64,000 nucleotides of DNA. It comes from Mycobacterium sp. SMC-4 (GTDB lineage Bacteria > Actinomycetota > Actinomycetes > Mycobacteriales > Mycobacteriaceae). The position numbers and the translations under genes were made by a program. Below the pieces are notes generated by a model, which saw nothing but the letters and a program-made list of their open reading frames with translations, had not been told where the DNA came from and made no database searches. Positions 1 to 9,071 of this stretch are shown piece by piece (the stretch's first letter is position 1; each line of letters begins with the position of its first letter). The stretch covers positions 2,852,001-2,916,000 of the forward strand of contig NZ_CP079869.1 in NCBI RefSeq assembly GCF_025263265.1. The letters are read 5' to 3'.

Positions 1-438
1 ATCCTCGACCTGCGGGCGATCACCAAGTCCACCGGCGTCACCGTCGATGACGTGGCCAAACGGCTCGCCGACTACGGGTTCCACGCCCCGACCATGAGCT
101 TCCCGGTGGCCGGCACGTTGATGGTCGAACCGACCGAGAGCGAGTCGTTGGCCGAGGTCGATGCGTTCTGCGAGGCGATGATCTCGATCCGAGCTGAGAT
201 CGACCAGGTCGGGTCGGGCGCCTGGCCAGTTGATGACAACCCGCTTCGCAACGCACCGCACACCGCGGAGTGCCTGCTGGTTGAGCAATGGACCCACCCT
301 TACACCCGCGAGCAGGCCGCATATCCGCTCGGCAAGGCGTTCCGACCCAAAGTCTGGCCGCCGGTCCGGCGGATCGACGGCGCATATGGCGATCGCAACC
401 TGGTGTGCTCGTGCCCGCCCGTGGAGGCCTTCGCCTGA
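1..438 (+). CDS. gcvP: Glycine dehydrogenase (glycine cleavage P protein), C-terminal 145 residues
   Basis: The frame is open from base 1 to the TGA at 436-438, so the gene starts outside the window. The visible part is the C-terminal lobe of the PLP-dependent P protein, which decarboxylates glycine and passes the aminomethyl group to the H-protein lipoyl arm. Conserved stretches seen are [11 protein letters not shown], the [10 protein letters not shown] block, AEIDQVG and the late [12 protein letters not shown] region, all typical of full-length GcvP near its end. It is a core metabolic gene and marks the left edge of the accessory island. The next gene begins 17 bp downstream, so gcvP transcription could run into it. 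Confidence 0.95.
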   Translation: MLDLRAITKSTGVTVDDVAKRLADYGFHAPTMSFPVAGTLMVEPTESESLAEVDAFCEAMISIRAEIDQVGSGAWPVDDNPLRNAPHTAECLLVEQWTHPYTREQAAYPLGKAFRPKVWPPVRRIDGAYGDRNLVCSCPPVEAFA

Positions 439-455
439 ACGGTAGGGTGCCTCCC

Positions 456-1184
456 ATGACAGAGGACGCTGCGGGCAAGACCCCGAAGTTGTTCATCTTT
501 CCGCACGCCGGTGGCTCGCCGCAGTACTACGTGCCGTTCGCCAAGGCGTTCGCCACGGACATCAAGCGAACCGCCGTGCAGTATCCCGGCCAACGCGGCA
601 AGCAGGACTTCGCGTCGTTCACCGACCTCCCTGCGCTGGCCGACGAGGTGCTCAAGATGGTTTCACCGGACGCCGACCACGGCGGCCCGATCAGCTTCTT
701 CGGCCACAGCATGGGCGCGCTGTTGGCTTTCGAGGTGGCGCGACGCTTCGAGGACGCCGGCAGGCCGATCTCGACGCTGTTCGTCTCGGCCTGCGCTGCG
801 CCGGGCCTGGTCGGCTTCGAGGACGTGCCCGACACCGATGACGGGTTGCTGGCGGCGGTCAGCACGTTGACCGGTGCGAGCCCGGAGTTCATGCAGAACT
901 CCGCGTTTGCCGCGGCGATTCTGCCCACACTCAAGGGGCTCAAGGCCATCGCAAACTACAACGTCGCACCCGAGGTGACGCTGTCCTGCCCGATCCACGC
1001 GTACTACGGCGACGACGATGAGATCGCCACGACGGAGAAGGTCATGCCCTGGGCCCAGCGCACCGCCGCGGAGTTCACGGCGCGGGAGTTTCCCGGTCAT
1101 CACTTCTACCTGTTGGAACAGCTCAATGAGCTGGTGCCCGACTTGGAAGAAAAAGTCTGGGCGCGTAGCCGTGCGGTGAATTAA
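456..1184 (+). CDS. tesA: Type II thioesterase, TesA-like (242 aa)
   Basis: Alpha/beta hydrolase thioesterase that should release or proofread acyl chains on the neighbouring PKSs. In M. tuberculosis TesA acts with PpsE in phthiocerol dimycocerosate synthesis. Visible signatures are FIFPHAGG near residue 13, the nucleophile elbow FFGHSMG with Ser85, the VSACAAPG segment, and the terminal histidine in FPGHHFYLLE near residue 212. The open frame extends upstream to 288 inside gcvP, but ATG 456 is chosen because it lies just after the gcvP stop and gives the family's usual length. By recalled comparison it fits TesA well (PHAGG, VQYPGQ and LSCPIYAF-type blocks). It lies 565 bp before the PKS operon, on the same strand. 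Confidence 0.88.
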   Translation: MTEDAAGKTPKLFIFPHAGGSPQYYVPFAKAFATDIKRTAVQYPGQRGKQDFASFTDLPALADEVLKMVSPDADHGGPISFFGHSMGALLAFEVARRFEDAGRPISTLFVSACAAPGLVGFEDVPDTDDGLLAAVSTLTGASPEFMQNSAFAAAILPTLKGLKAIANYNVAPEVTLSCPIHAYYGDDDEIATTEKVMPWAQRTAAEFTAREFPGHHFYLLEQLNELVPDLEEKVWARSRAVN

Positions 1185-1749
1185 GCAACAGTGTGGTATT
1201 CGCCACATCCAGGGGCGGGGGGTAGCTGCCGCCACGGCGAAGCCGAGCACATTCTGCGCACGCCCCTTCGCACATTCTGCCGGCTTGTGTAGCACGTCGT
1301 CGCAGCTCGTTCTTACTGCAGAGTCAGGAACGCAATTGTCCCGCACGTGCGATTTCCGCAAATCGTTTACGCCTACGTCAAAGCCGAGCGAGCACGGGGT
1401 TCGGCTGCTGTGGAACCGTAACCGCGTACCGAACGGCCGCTGTAACGAGCAACTGGAAAGCGCCGAATATAGTGGGGTGTTTCTGCAGCTGGCAAAACTG
1501 GGCAGCAGGCCGCGGCAAGGAAATATGTAGGTGGGTACGTTCACCGCGGGCGAAAATTCAGGACGATCGCGCGCTTTTCTCTGGCAAGCAACTCGTGGTC
1601 TAATCCATCGTTGGATTCGACGACACGAGCGCTGGGTCGGTGTTAGCCTTCGGGTCGAGCGGGGGCTGCGCGGCAAGAGCTGCGGATCGGTTTTGCCAAC
1701 CACGGCAATGGGGCCGGGGCGCACACACATTTGATGAAAGGACGTCGCC
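1185..1749 (+). other. Long non-coding leader ahead of the PKS operon
   Basis: No convincing gene is seen in these 565 bases. Two short open frames (about 81 and 67 codons) have no family resemblance. The stretch from about 1290 to 1610 is visibly more AT-rich than the surrounding genes. It holds a good -10 hexamer at 1468-1473. The ribosome binding site AAAGGAC sits 6 nt before the ATG at 1750. This is the only large gap between tesA and papA5, so it is the likely main control region for the lipid operon. Confidence 0.6.
1468..1473 (+). promoter_or_regulatory. Candidate -10 element (TATAGT) for the PKS operon
   Basis: TATAGT matches the mycobacterial SigA -10 consensus (TANNNT). It lies in the AT-richer part of the only long gap before the first FAAL gene. 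No strong TTGAC-like -35 was found at the usual 16-19 bp distance. A transcript from here would have a leader of about 270 nt. Confidence 0.35.
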
Positions 1750-3525
1750 ATGCCGTTGCTTGAGTCGACCATCCCTGGCGTTCTCGCCGAGCGCGCGCGG
1801 TTGCAGCCCAACGAAGCGGCCTACACCTTCATCGACTACGACGTCGATCCCAACGGGTTCGCCGAGACGCTGACCTGGGCGCAGGTCTACCAGCGGGTCC
1901 AGGTGGTCGCCGAGGAGTTGCTGCGCCACGGGACCAAGGGGGACCGCGCCGCCATCCTCGCCCCGCAAGGGCTCGAGTACATCATTGCCTTCTACGGGGC
2001 GATGCAGGCGGGCTTCATCGCCGTTCCGCTGCCGGTGCCCGCCATGGGCCAGCTCGACGAGCGCGTGAACGGCGCGCTGCGCGACTGCCAGCCCGTGGCC
2101 GTGCTGACCACCTCGGCGGCCGTCGGCGAGATCATGACCTACGTCGGCGCGCAGTCGGGGGCCCCGACCCCGGCGGTCATCGAGGTCGACGCACTGGATT
2201 TCGATTCGCCGAACACCGTCGAGGTCAATGTCGGGCCGCTGCCCAAGACCGCCTACCTGCAGTACACCTCGGGCTCCACGCGTGCGCCCGCCGGCGTGAT
2301 CATGACCCATCGCAACGTGATCGCCAACGTGAAGCAGGTGTTCGACGACTATATGGAGCACCGCGACGGCATTCCGCCGCAGGACATCACCATGGTGTCG
2401 TGGCTGCCCTTTTACCACGACATGGGCCTGATCCAGGGCGTCTTCGCGTCTCTGCTCACGCCGTCCGAACGCGGTGGTCTGCACGGCCGCCCGGCCATGC
2501 TGATGAGCCCGGTCGCGTTCCTGCAGAAGCCGGCCCGCTGGATCCAGCAGCTGGCGACCTACTCCCATTCCTGGTCGGCGGCGCCGAACTTCGCGTTCGA
2601 GCTCGCGGTGCGCCGCACCAAGGACGAGGACCTCGACGGTATGGACCTCAGCGGCGTGCTGGGCATCATCAGCGGCAGTGAACGCATCCACTCGGCGACC
2701 ATCCGCCGCTTCAACGAGCGCTTCGCCAAGTTCGGCATGCCCGACACCACCGTGCGCCCGTCTTACGGGCTGGCCGAGGCCACGCTGTACGTCATCTCCG
2801 CGCCGATGGGCCACACCCCGTCGACGGTACGGTTCGACTACGAGAAGCTCGCCGCCGGCCACGCCGAGCGCTGCGGCGCCGAGGGCGGGTCCGAGCTGGT
2901 CAGCTACGGCGCCCCGCGGTCGTCGACGGTGCGCATCGTCGATCCGGAGACTCGTACCGAGAACCCCGACGGCAAGGTCGGGGAGATCTGGGTGCACGGC
3001 GACCAGGTCGCAATGGGGTATTGGCGCAACCCGCAACAGACCGAGCGCACCTTCGGCGGCGAAATGGCCGACCCCACGCCGGGAACCCCGACCAGCCAGT
3101 GGTTGCGCACCGGCGATCTGGGCGTGATGAGCGAGGGCGAGATGTTCATCATCGGCCGGATCAAGGATCTGTTGATCGTCGACGGTCGCAACCATTACCC
3201 CGACGACATCGAGGCCACCATCCAGGAGATCACCGGTGGCCGCGTCGCGGCGATCTCGGTGCTCGACGACACCAGCGAGCAGCTGGTGGCCATCGCCGAG
3301 CTCAAGAAGCGGGGCGACTCCGAAACCGAGGCGCTCGACAAGCTGCGCGCCGTCAAGCGTGAGGTCGCCTCGGCGATCAAGAAGTCTCACAGCGTCCGGG
3401 TCGCCGACCTGGTCCTGGTGGCGCCCGGCTCCATCCCGATCACGACCAGCGGCAAGATTCGTCGTTCGGCCTGTGTGGACCGGTACCGCCAGGACGAGTT
3501 CAGCCGACTGGACGTCACCACATGA
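1750..3525 (+). CDS. Fatty acyl-AMP ligase, FadD26-like (591 aa)
   Basis: FAAL enzymes adenylate a long-chain fatty acid and hand the acyl-AMP to a PKS loading ACP instead of to CoA. The N-terminus (PNEAAYTFIDYD), the phosphate-binding loop YTSGSTRAPAGV near residue 175, PSYGLAEATLYV, the YWRNPQQTERTF region, RTGDLG and the C-terminal TTSGKIRRSACVDRY lysine motif are all present. The sequence matches remembered M. tuberculosis FadD26 closely along its length, as does the length. The start ATG is preceded by AAAGGAC. The stop overlaps the next start by 4 bp (ATGA), so the FAAL and its PKS are translationally coupled, as with fadD26-ppsA. Confidence 0.92.
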   Translation: MPLLESTIPGVLAERARLQPNEAAYTFIDYDVDPNGFAETLTWAQVYQRVQVVAEELLRHGTKGDRAAILAPQGLEYIIAFYGAMQAGFIAVPLPVPAMGQLDERVNGALRDCQPVAVLTTSAAVGEIMTYVGAQSGAPTPAVIEVDALDFDSPNTVEVNVGPLPKTAYLQYTSGSTRAPAGVIMTHRNVIANVKQVFDDYMEHRDGIPPQDITMVSWLPFYHDMGLIQGVFASLLTPSERGGLHGRPAMLMSPVAFLQKPARWIQQLATYSHSWSAAPNFAFELAVRRTKDEDLDGMDLSGVLGIISGSERIHSATIRRFNERFAKFGMPDTTVRPSYGLAEATLYVISAPMGHTPSTVRFDYEKLAAGHAERCGAEGGSELVSYGAPRSSTVRIVDPETRTENPDGKVGEIWVHGDQVAMGYWRNPQQTERTFGGEMADPTPGTPTSQWLRTGDLGVMSEGEMFIIGRIKDLLIVDGRNHYPDDIEATIQEITGGRVAAISVLDDTSEQLVAIAELKKRGDSETEALDKLRAVKREVASAIKKSHSVRVADLVLVAPGSIPITTSGKIRRSACVDRYRQDEFSRLDVTT

Positions 3526-6500
3526 CGGCAGAATTCGATGAAGCCGCGATCAGGCACTGGCTGGTCGACTACCTCGTAACCAACATCGGGTGCAGTCCCG
3601 ACGAGATCGATCTAGACGCGCCGCTCAACGATCTCGCGGTGGGCTCCAGTGACGCCGTCGTGCTGACCGGAGAGCTGTCGGAACTGCTCGGGCGCACCAT
3701 TTCACCGGTGGAGTTCTGGCAGTACCCGACGATCAGCTCGTTGGCCAAATTCCTCACCGGCGGTGAGGTGGAGCCGCTCGTCGACTCCGCAGCCCAGGTC
3801 GGCTCCACCGACGAGGCGATCGCCGTCGTCGGCTTGGGGTGCCGGCTGCCCGGTGACGTTCACGGACCCGACGAATACTGGAATTTCCTCATGGAAGGAC
3901 GCTCCGGGGTTCGCGAGGTACCTCCCGAACGTTGGAAGGTTTTCGAGAACGGCTCACCTGAAGACGTCGCAGCCCTGGCGGGTACCACCCGCTGGGGCTC
4001 GTTTCTGAGTGATGTCGACGCCTTCGACGCGGAGTTCTTCGAGATCTCGCCGAGTGAGGCCGACAAGATGGATCCGCAGCAGCGGTTGCTGCTCGAGGTC
4101 ACTCACGAGGCACTCGAGCATGCGGGCATCCCTGCAGAGTCGCTACGGCACTCCCAGACCGGCGTGTTTGCCGGTGCGTGTGTCAGCGAATACGCCTTCC
4201 TGTCGACCGCGCAGCTGAGCCAGGTCGACTCATGGTCGGGCACCGGGGGCGCGTTGAGCATCATTGCTAATCGGGTGTCGTATTTCTTTGATTTGCGGGG
4301 TCCGTCGGTGACGGTGGATACGGCGTGTTCGTCGTCGTTGGTGGCGATTCATTTGGCGTGTCAGAGTTTGCGGTCGGGGGATTCGAATCTGGCGTTGGCC
4401 GGTGGGGTGAACCTGGTGTTGGCTCCGGCGGTGACCCGCAGCTTCGACCAACTCGAAGCGATGTCGCGCAGCGGGCGTTGTCATGCGTTTGATGCGCGTG
4501 CTGATGGGTTCGTGCGGGGTGAGGGCGCGGGTGTGGCCGTGCTCAAACGCCTCTCTGATGCGGTGCGTGACGGGGATCGGGTGTTGGCGGTGATCCGGGG
4601 GTCGGCGGTCAATCAGGACGGCCGTTCCAACGGGTTGATGGCGCCGAATCCGGCGGCCCAGATGGCGGTGCTGCGCTGGGCCTATGCCGCAGCCGGGGTC
4701 GAGCCGCGCGAGGTCGATTACGTCGAGGCCCACGGCACCGGCACGTTGCTCGGTGATCCGATCGAGGCGCGCGCGTTGGGCACGGTGCTGGGCCGCGGTC
4801 GCGGTGCCGATGCCCCGTTGTTGATCGGTTCGGTCAAGTCCAATCTGGGCCATTTGGAAGCCGCTGCCGGTATCGCCGGGTTCGCCAAAGCCGTGTTGGC
4901 GCTGACCCATCAGCAGATCCCGGCCAACCTGGGCTATGAGAGCCCCAACCCGCACATCCCGTTCGACAAGCTGCGTCTCAAAGTGGTCGACGCCCACACC
5001 GACTGGGCCCCCCAAGGCCGGCCGCGCCGGGCCGGGGTGTCCTCGTTCGGGTTCGGTGGCACCAACGCCCACATCGTGCTCGAACAGGCCCCCGCGATGG
5101 CCCCGGCCCCCGCCCCGGCCGACCCGGTGATCTCCACCTTGGTGATCTCAGGCAAGAACCCGGCCCGTATCGCCTCGACGGCGGCCATGCTCGCCGACTG
5201 GATGAGCGATCAGGGCGCCGAGGTCGCGTTGGCCGATATCGCCCACACCCTCAACCACCACCGCACCCATCACCCCAAGTTCGCCACCGTGGCCGCCCGC
5301 GACCGTGACCAGGCCATCACCGGTCTGCGCGCGCTGGCCGCCGGTCACAGCGCCCCCGGGGTGGTGCCCGCACCCTCCACCGGGCGCCGTAACGGCACCG
5401 TGTTCGTCTACTCCGGTCAAGGCTCCCAATGGGCCGGCATGGCCCGCCAACTACTCACCGACGAACCCGCCTTCGCCGAAGCCATCAACCGCATCGAACC
5501 CACCTTCACCGAACACGTCGGTTTCTCCCTGCGCGACGTGATCGCCAACGGAGAGACAGTCGTCGGCATCGAACGCATCCAGCCGGTGCTCGTGGGCATC
5601 CAGCTGGCGCTGACCGAGCTGTGGCGCTCCTACGAAGTGCAGCCCGACGCGGTCATCGGCCACTCCATGGGCGAAGTCACCGCCGCAGTGGTCTCGGGCG
5701 CACTGAGCCTGGCAGACGGCCTCACAGTCATCGCCACCCGCTCCCGACTGATGTCCCGCCTGGCCGGCCAAGGCGCGATGGCGCTGATCGAACTCGATGC
5801 CGACGCCACGACCGAGCTACTGGCCGGCTATCCCGATGTCACGCTCGCGGTGCACGCCTCGCCGCGCCAGACCGTGGTCGCCGGCCCGCCTGAGCAGGTC
5901 GACGGCGTCATCGCCGCGGTGTCGGCCCGTGAGCTGCTGGCCCGCCGGATCGAGGTCGACGTGGCGTCGCACCATCCGACGATCGACCCGATCCTGCCGG
6001 AGCTGCGGGAGGCCCTGGCCGATCTGTCACCCGGCACCCCGACGATCCCGTTGATCACCACGACCGTCGACCACACCGGTCCCACGCCGACGTTCGACGC
6101 CGATTACTGGGTGACCAACCTGCGCAATCCGGTGCGCTTCAGCCAGGCGGTCACTGCGGCAGGCGCGGAGCTGGGGACGTTCATCGAGGTCAGCCCGCAC
6201 CCGCTGCTGACCTACGCGATCGCCGACACGTTGAGCGGGGCACAGCACCAGACCATCGCCACGCTGCAGCGCGGCGAGGACGACACGCTGACCTTCCACA
6301 CCAATCTCAACGCCACCCACACCACGCATCCGCCGCAGAGCCCGCACAGGACCGAACCGCACGTGGCGTTGCCGCTGACGCCGTGGCACCACAGCAGGCA
6401 CTGGATCAGCACCGAATCCTGGGTGCGCAGTGGGGCAGGTTCGGCACCTCGGCTGGGCACCCTGCTCGGGGAACACACAGCTGTGGCGACGACGCCGCCG

Positions 6501-8987
6501 GCGCACCTGTGGCAGGCGCGGTTGGTTTCCGAAGCCAAGCCGTATCCCGGCTACCACCGGATCCAGGGCGTCGAAGTAGTGCCGATGGCGGTGCTGCTGA
6601 ACACCCTGTCGGCCGCCGCCGCCGAGGTGGGAGTGCAGGGCGTCGGCGATCTGCGCTTCTTCCAGCCCATCGTGCTGAGTCAGCCACAGGTGATCCAGGT
6701 GGTCGTCGAAGACGAGATCATCACGGTCTCCTCTGCTCCGTCGGCCGATGCTCCCGCCCACCGCTGGGTCAAGCACGTCAGCGCCCGTGCCACCAACGCC
6801 GCCGCTGCGGCGGTAGTGGCAGCCGAGGGTGAGTTGGCCGCGCTGGACGCTGCCGACATCGCCGAGCTGCAGAAGAAGTGGGGCGTCGACGGCAACCCGT
6901 TCCGGTGGACCATCGAGTCCTGCCACACCGGCCAGGGTGCGCTTCGCGCCGAGGTCGCGCTGATCGACGAGGCCGCGGTGGCACTGCTGGATGCGTCGGT
7001 CAACGCCGCACGGCTGGTCGACACCTCCGACACCCGGCTGCTGGTGCCGTCCGACGTCGAGAGCATCCGGATCGCCGATGTCGGCGTCGGCTCGACCGGG
7101 GTGGTGCAGGCGCGCCGCCGCGCCACCGCTGACGACGAGCTGGTCGTCGACGTGGTCGCCACCGGCACCGACGGGACACCCTGTGTCGAGATTAGGGGAC
7201 TGCGCTTTGCCGACGTGGAGGCCAGTGCCCCACACGCCGTGCGCGACGCCGATCCGCGCCGCGTCGCGCACGCCCTCGACTGGCAACCGTGGCTTCCGGA
7301 CAACTCGGATGCTCCGGGGCCGCAACGGGACATCGCGATCATCGGAGAGGGCGAGACCGCCCAGGCGCTGCGTGACGCGGTCACCGCGGGCGGTCACCGG
7401 GCAGCCGACGTGGCCGAGGCCTCGTGTGTCGTCTACGTCGCCGACACCGCAAGCACCGGCGGCGCCGACCTCGATGTCGCCGTGCGGCAATCCGCAGAGG
7501 TGGCCGCCTTGGTCAGCCGCCTGGTCGAACAGGGCGGTGCCCATCCGCCCGCGCTGTGGCTTGTCACGCGGGGGGTCCTGGAGGCCGACACCGCCGCTGC
7601 ACTGCAACAGAGCCCGCTGTGGGGGCTGGCGGGCGTGATCGGCGCCGAGCAGCCGGAGGTGTGGGGCGGACTGGTGGACCTGCCCGCCGACGGCGACTTG
7701 GACGACGCGGTCACCGCCGTCGCCGCGCTGCTGCCGACACCGGCCCGAACCACCCTCGCGTGGCGCGCCGGAAGCTTCCTGAGTCGCGAACTGGTCGCGC
7801 TGGACACCGAGCCCGTGGGTGAACCGCTGCGCTGCCGGGCCGACGGCACCTACCTGATCACCGGTGGCCTGGGCGCGCTCGGCCTACTGATGGCCGAATG
7901 GCTGGCCGACCGCGGCGCCCGGCGGCTGCTGTTGGCCGGCCGGACGCCGCTGCCGCCCCGTCGCGAGTGGGACAGTGACGACCTCGATGCCGCGACACGC
8001 GGCAAGATCGCCGCAGTTCGCGCTCTGGAGTTACGCGGCGTGACCGTCGAGGCAGTCAGCCTCGACATCGGGTCGGCCGACGCACTGCGCGCGCTCGTCG
8101 CCAGGCGCGACGCCGACGGCGCCGCGCCGATCCGGGGCGTCATCCACGCCGCCGGCATCAGCGACAGCCAGCTGCTCACCGACGTCGACGAAAGCCGGTT
8201 GCAGGCCACGATGTGGCCCAAGATCGCCGGTGCTGCCGCGCTGCACGAGGTGTTTCCGGTCGCGGAGTTGGACTTCTGCTATTTGACCGGCACCGCGGGT
8301 ACGGCCTTCGGCATCCCGGGGCAAGGTGCCTACGCAGCGGCCAACGCCTATCTCGACGCGCTGGCCCGAGCCCGGCACGGGCAGGGCGGCCATACCGTCA
8401 GCCTGGCGTTCGTGGCCTGGCAAGGGCTGGGCTTCGGCGCCGAGGCTCAGATCGTGGTTGCCGAACTCGCCCGACTCGGGTCGCGGCCGATCACGCCCAC
8501 CGAGGCGTTTGCGGCCTGGGAGCACACCCACCGCTACCCGCTGGCCCAGGCGGTTCTGGTGCCGATGGAATCCGACGACGTCGCCGGCCCCGGCGCCGGC
8601 GGTGCGCCGGAGGCCCCGACCCGGGATTGGTCGACGATGTCACCGGCCGAGGTACACGCCGAGCTCGCCCAGGGTCTGCGCGCCATCCTGGCTTCGGAGC
8701 TGCGGATCCCCGAGGACCAGGTCGAAGTCGATCTGCCGTTCGCCGAGTTGGGCCTGAACTCGGTGATGGCGATGTCGATCCGCCAGCAGGCCGAGCAGCT
8801 CGTCGGGCTGCAGCTGTCGGCGACCATGCTGTGGAACCATCCGACCATCGGAGCCCTTGCCGGATTCCTGGCTGAGAAGCTACTGCCCGAAAGCTCTTCC
8901 GAGGACGATCCCGGCGATACCGAGGACTCGTCGGACAGCGTATTGGACTCGCTGTTCGACAGCGTGGAGTCGGAGAGCAGAATTTGA
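3522..8987 (+). CDS. ppsA: PpsA-type polyketide synthase, ACP-KS-AT-(DH-like)-KR-ACP (1821 aa)
   Basis: First extension enzyme, loaded by the upstream FAAL. Domains: loading ACP (Ser42 in LAVGSSDAV), KS (Cys269 in DTACSSS), AT (Ser715 in GHSMG; specificity motif VASH), a DH-like segment (about residues 965-1240) with HRIQGVEVVP but DASVN where active DHs carry DxxxH/Q, KR (GGLGALG near 1447; Tyr1604) and a C-terminal ACP (Ser1747 in LGLNSVMAM). The architecture, DH-like remnant and C-terminal tail SVLDSLFDSVES match remembered PpsA of M. tuberculosis (1876 aa). In the KR, the residue 13 before the catalytic Tyr is Thr (about Thr1591) instead of the usual Ser. Bases 4251-5521 are nearly identical to the next PKS. 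Confidence 0.93.
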   Translation: MTAEFDEAAIRHWLVDYLVTNIGCSPDEIDLDAPLNDLAVGSSDAVVLTGELSELLGRTISPVEFWQYPTISSLAKFLTGGEVEPLVDSAAQVGSTDEAIAVVGLGCRLPGDVHGPDEYWNFLMEGRSGVREVPPERWKVFENGSPEDVAALAGTTRWGSFLSDVDAFDAEFFEISPSEADKMDPQQRLLLEVTHEALEHAGIPAESLRHSQTGVFAGACVSEYAFLSTAQLSQVDSWSGTGGALSIIANRVSYFFDLRGPSVTVDTACSSSLVAIHLACQSLRSGDSNLALAGGVNLVLAPAVTRSFDQLEAMSRSGRCHAFDARADGFVRGEGAGVAVLKRLSDAVRDGDRVLAVIRGSAVNQDGRSNGLMAPNPAAQMAVLRWAYAAAGVEPREVDYVEAHGTGTLLGDPIEARALGTVLGRGRGADAPLLIGSVKSNLGHLEAAAGIAGFAKAVLALTHQQIPANLGYESPNPHIPFDKLRLKVVDAHTDWAPQGRPRRAGVSSFGFGGTNAHIVLEQAPAMAPAPAPADPVISTLVISGKNPARIASTAAMLADWMSDQGAEVALADIAHTLNHHRTHHPKFATVAARDRDQAITGLRALAAGHSAPGVVPAPSTGRRNGTVFVYSGQGSQWAGMARQLLTDEPAFAEAINRIEPTFTEHVGFSLRDVIANGETVVGIERIQPVLVGIQLALTELWRSYEVQPDAVIGHSMGEVTAAVVSGALSLADGLTVIATRSRLMSRLAGQGAMALIELDADATTELLAGYPDVTLAVHASPRQTVVAGPPEQVDGVIAAVSARELLARRIEVDVASHHPTIDPILPELREALADLSPGTPTIPLITTTVDHTGPTPTFDADYWVTNLRNPVRFSQAVTAAGAELGTFIEVSPHPLLTYAIADTLSGAQHQTIATLQRGEDDTLTFHTNLNATHTTHPPQSPHRTEPHVALPLTPWHHSRHWISTESWVRSGAGSAPRLGTLLGEHTAVATTPPAHLWQARLVSEAKPYPGYHRIQGVEVVPMAVLLNTLSAAAAEVGVQGVGDLRFFQPIVLSQPQVIQVVVEDEIITVSSAPSADAPAHRWVKHVSARATNAAAAAVVAAEGELAALDAADIAELQKKWGVDGNPFRWTIESCHTGQGALRAEVALIDEAAVALLDASVNAARLVDTSDTRLLVPSDVESIRIADVGVGSTGVVQARRRATADDELVVDVVATGTDGTPCVEIRGLRFADVEASAPHAVRDADPRRVAHALDWQPWLPDNSDAPGPQRDIAIIGEGETAQALRDAVTAGGHRAADVAEASCVVYVADTASTGGADLDVAVRQSAEVAALVSRLVEQGGAHPPALWLVTRGVLEADTAAALQQSPLWGLAGVIGAEQPEVWGGLVDLPADGDLDDAVTAVAALLPTPARTTLAWRAGSFLSRELVALDTEPVGEPLRCRADGTYLITGGLGALGLLMAEWLADRGARRLLLAGRTPLPPRREWDSDDLDAATRGKIAAVRALELRGVTVEAVSLDIGSADALRALVARRDADGAAPIRGVIHAAGISDSQLLTDVDESRLQATMWPKIAGAAALHEVFPVAELDFCYLTGTAGTAFGIPGQGAYAAANAYLDALARARHGQGGHTVSLAFVAWQGLGFGAEAQIVVAELARLGSRPITPTEAFAAWEHTHRYPLAQAVLVPMESDDVAGPGAGGAPEAPTRDWSTMSPAEVHAELAQGLRAILASELRIPEDQVEVDLPFAELGLNSVMAMSIRQQAEQLVGLQLSATMLWNHPTIGALAGFLAEKLLPESSSEDDPGDTEDSSDSVLDSLFDSVESESRI
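4251..5521 (+). repeat. 1,271-bp near-identical direct repeat, copy 1 (KS-AT region)
   Basis: This matches 11552-12822 at a constant offset of 7,301 bp. By eye I count about 15 differences: roughly 11 clustered in 4451-4472, and four isolated ones that each change an amino acid (W/S, P/R, S/P, R/H). Identity stops abruptly at both ends. A second shared block at the same offset runs 5601-5789 (copy at 12902-13090) with about five differences. Sequence between and outside the blocks diverges normally. The first ~400 bases use unusual T- and G-ending codons compared with neighbouring KS sequence. Confidence 0.93.
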
Positions 8988-9071
8988 TGCCGACGGTGTT
9001 CTTCCGAACCCCCGAGGTGATCGGTCGGCAGCGACACCGCCGTGCCGAATCGACTGGGAAGGATGTTGCTG

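Noticed and set aside
1285..1734. Two short + strand frames in the PKS leader (81 and 67 codons)
   Set aside because: No family features, poor starts, and they lie in AT-richer promoter-like sequence.
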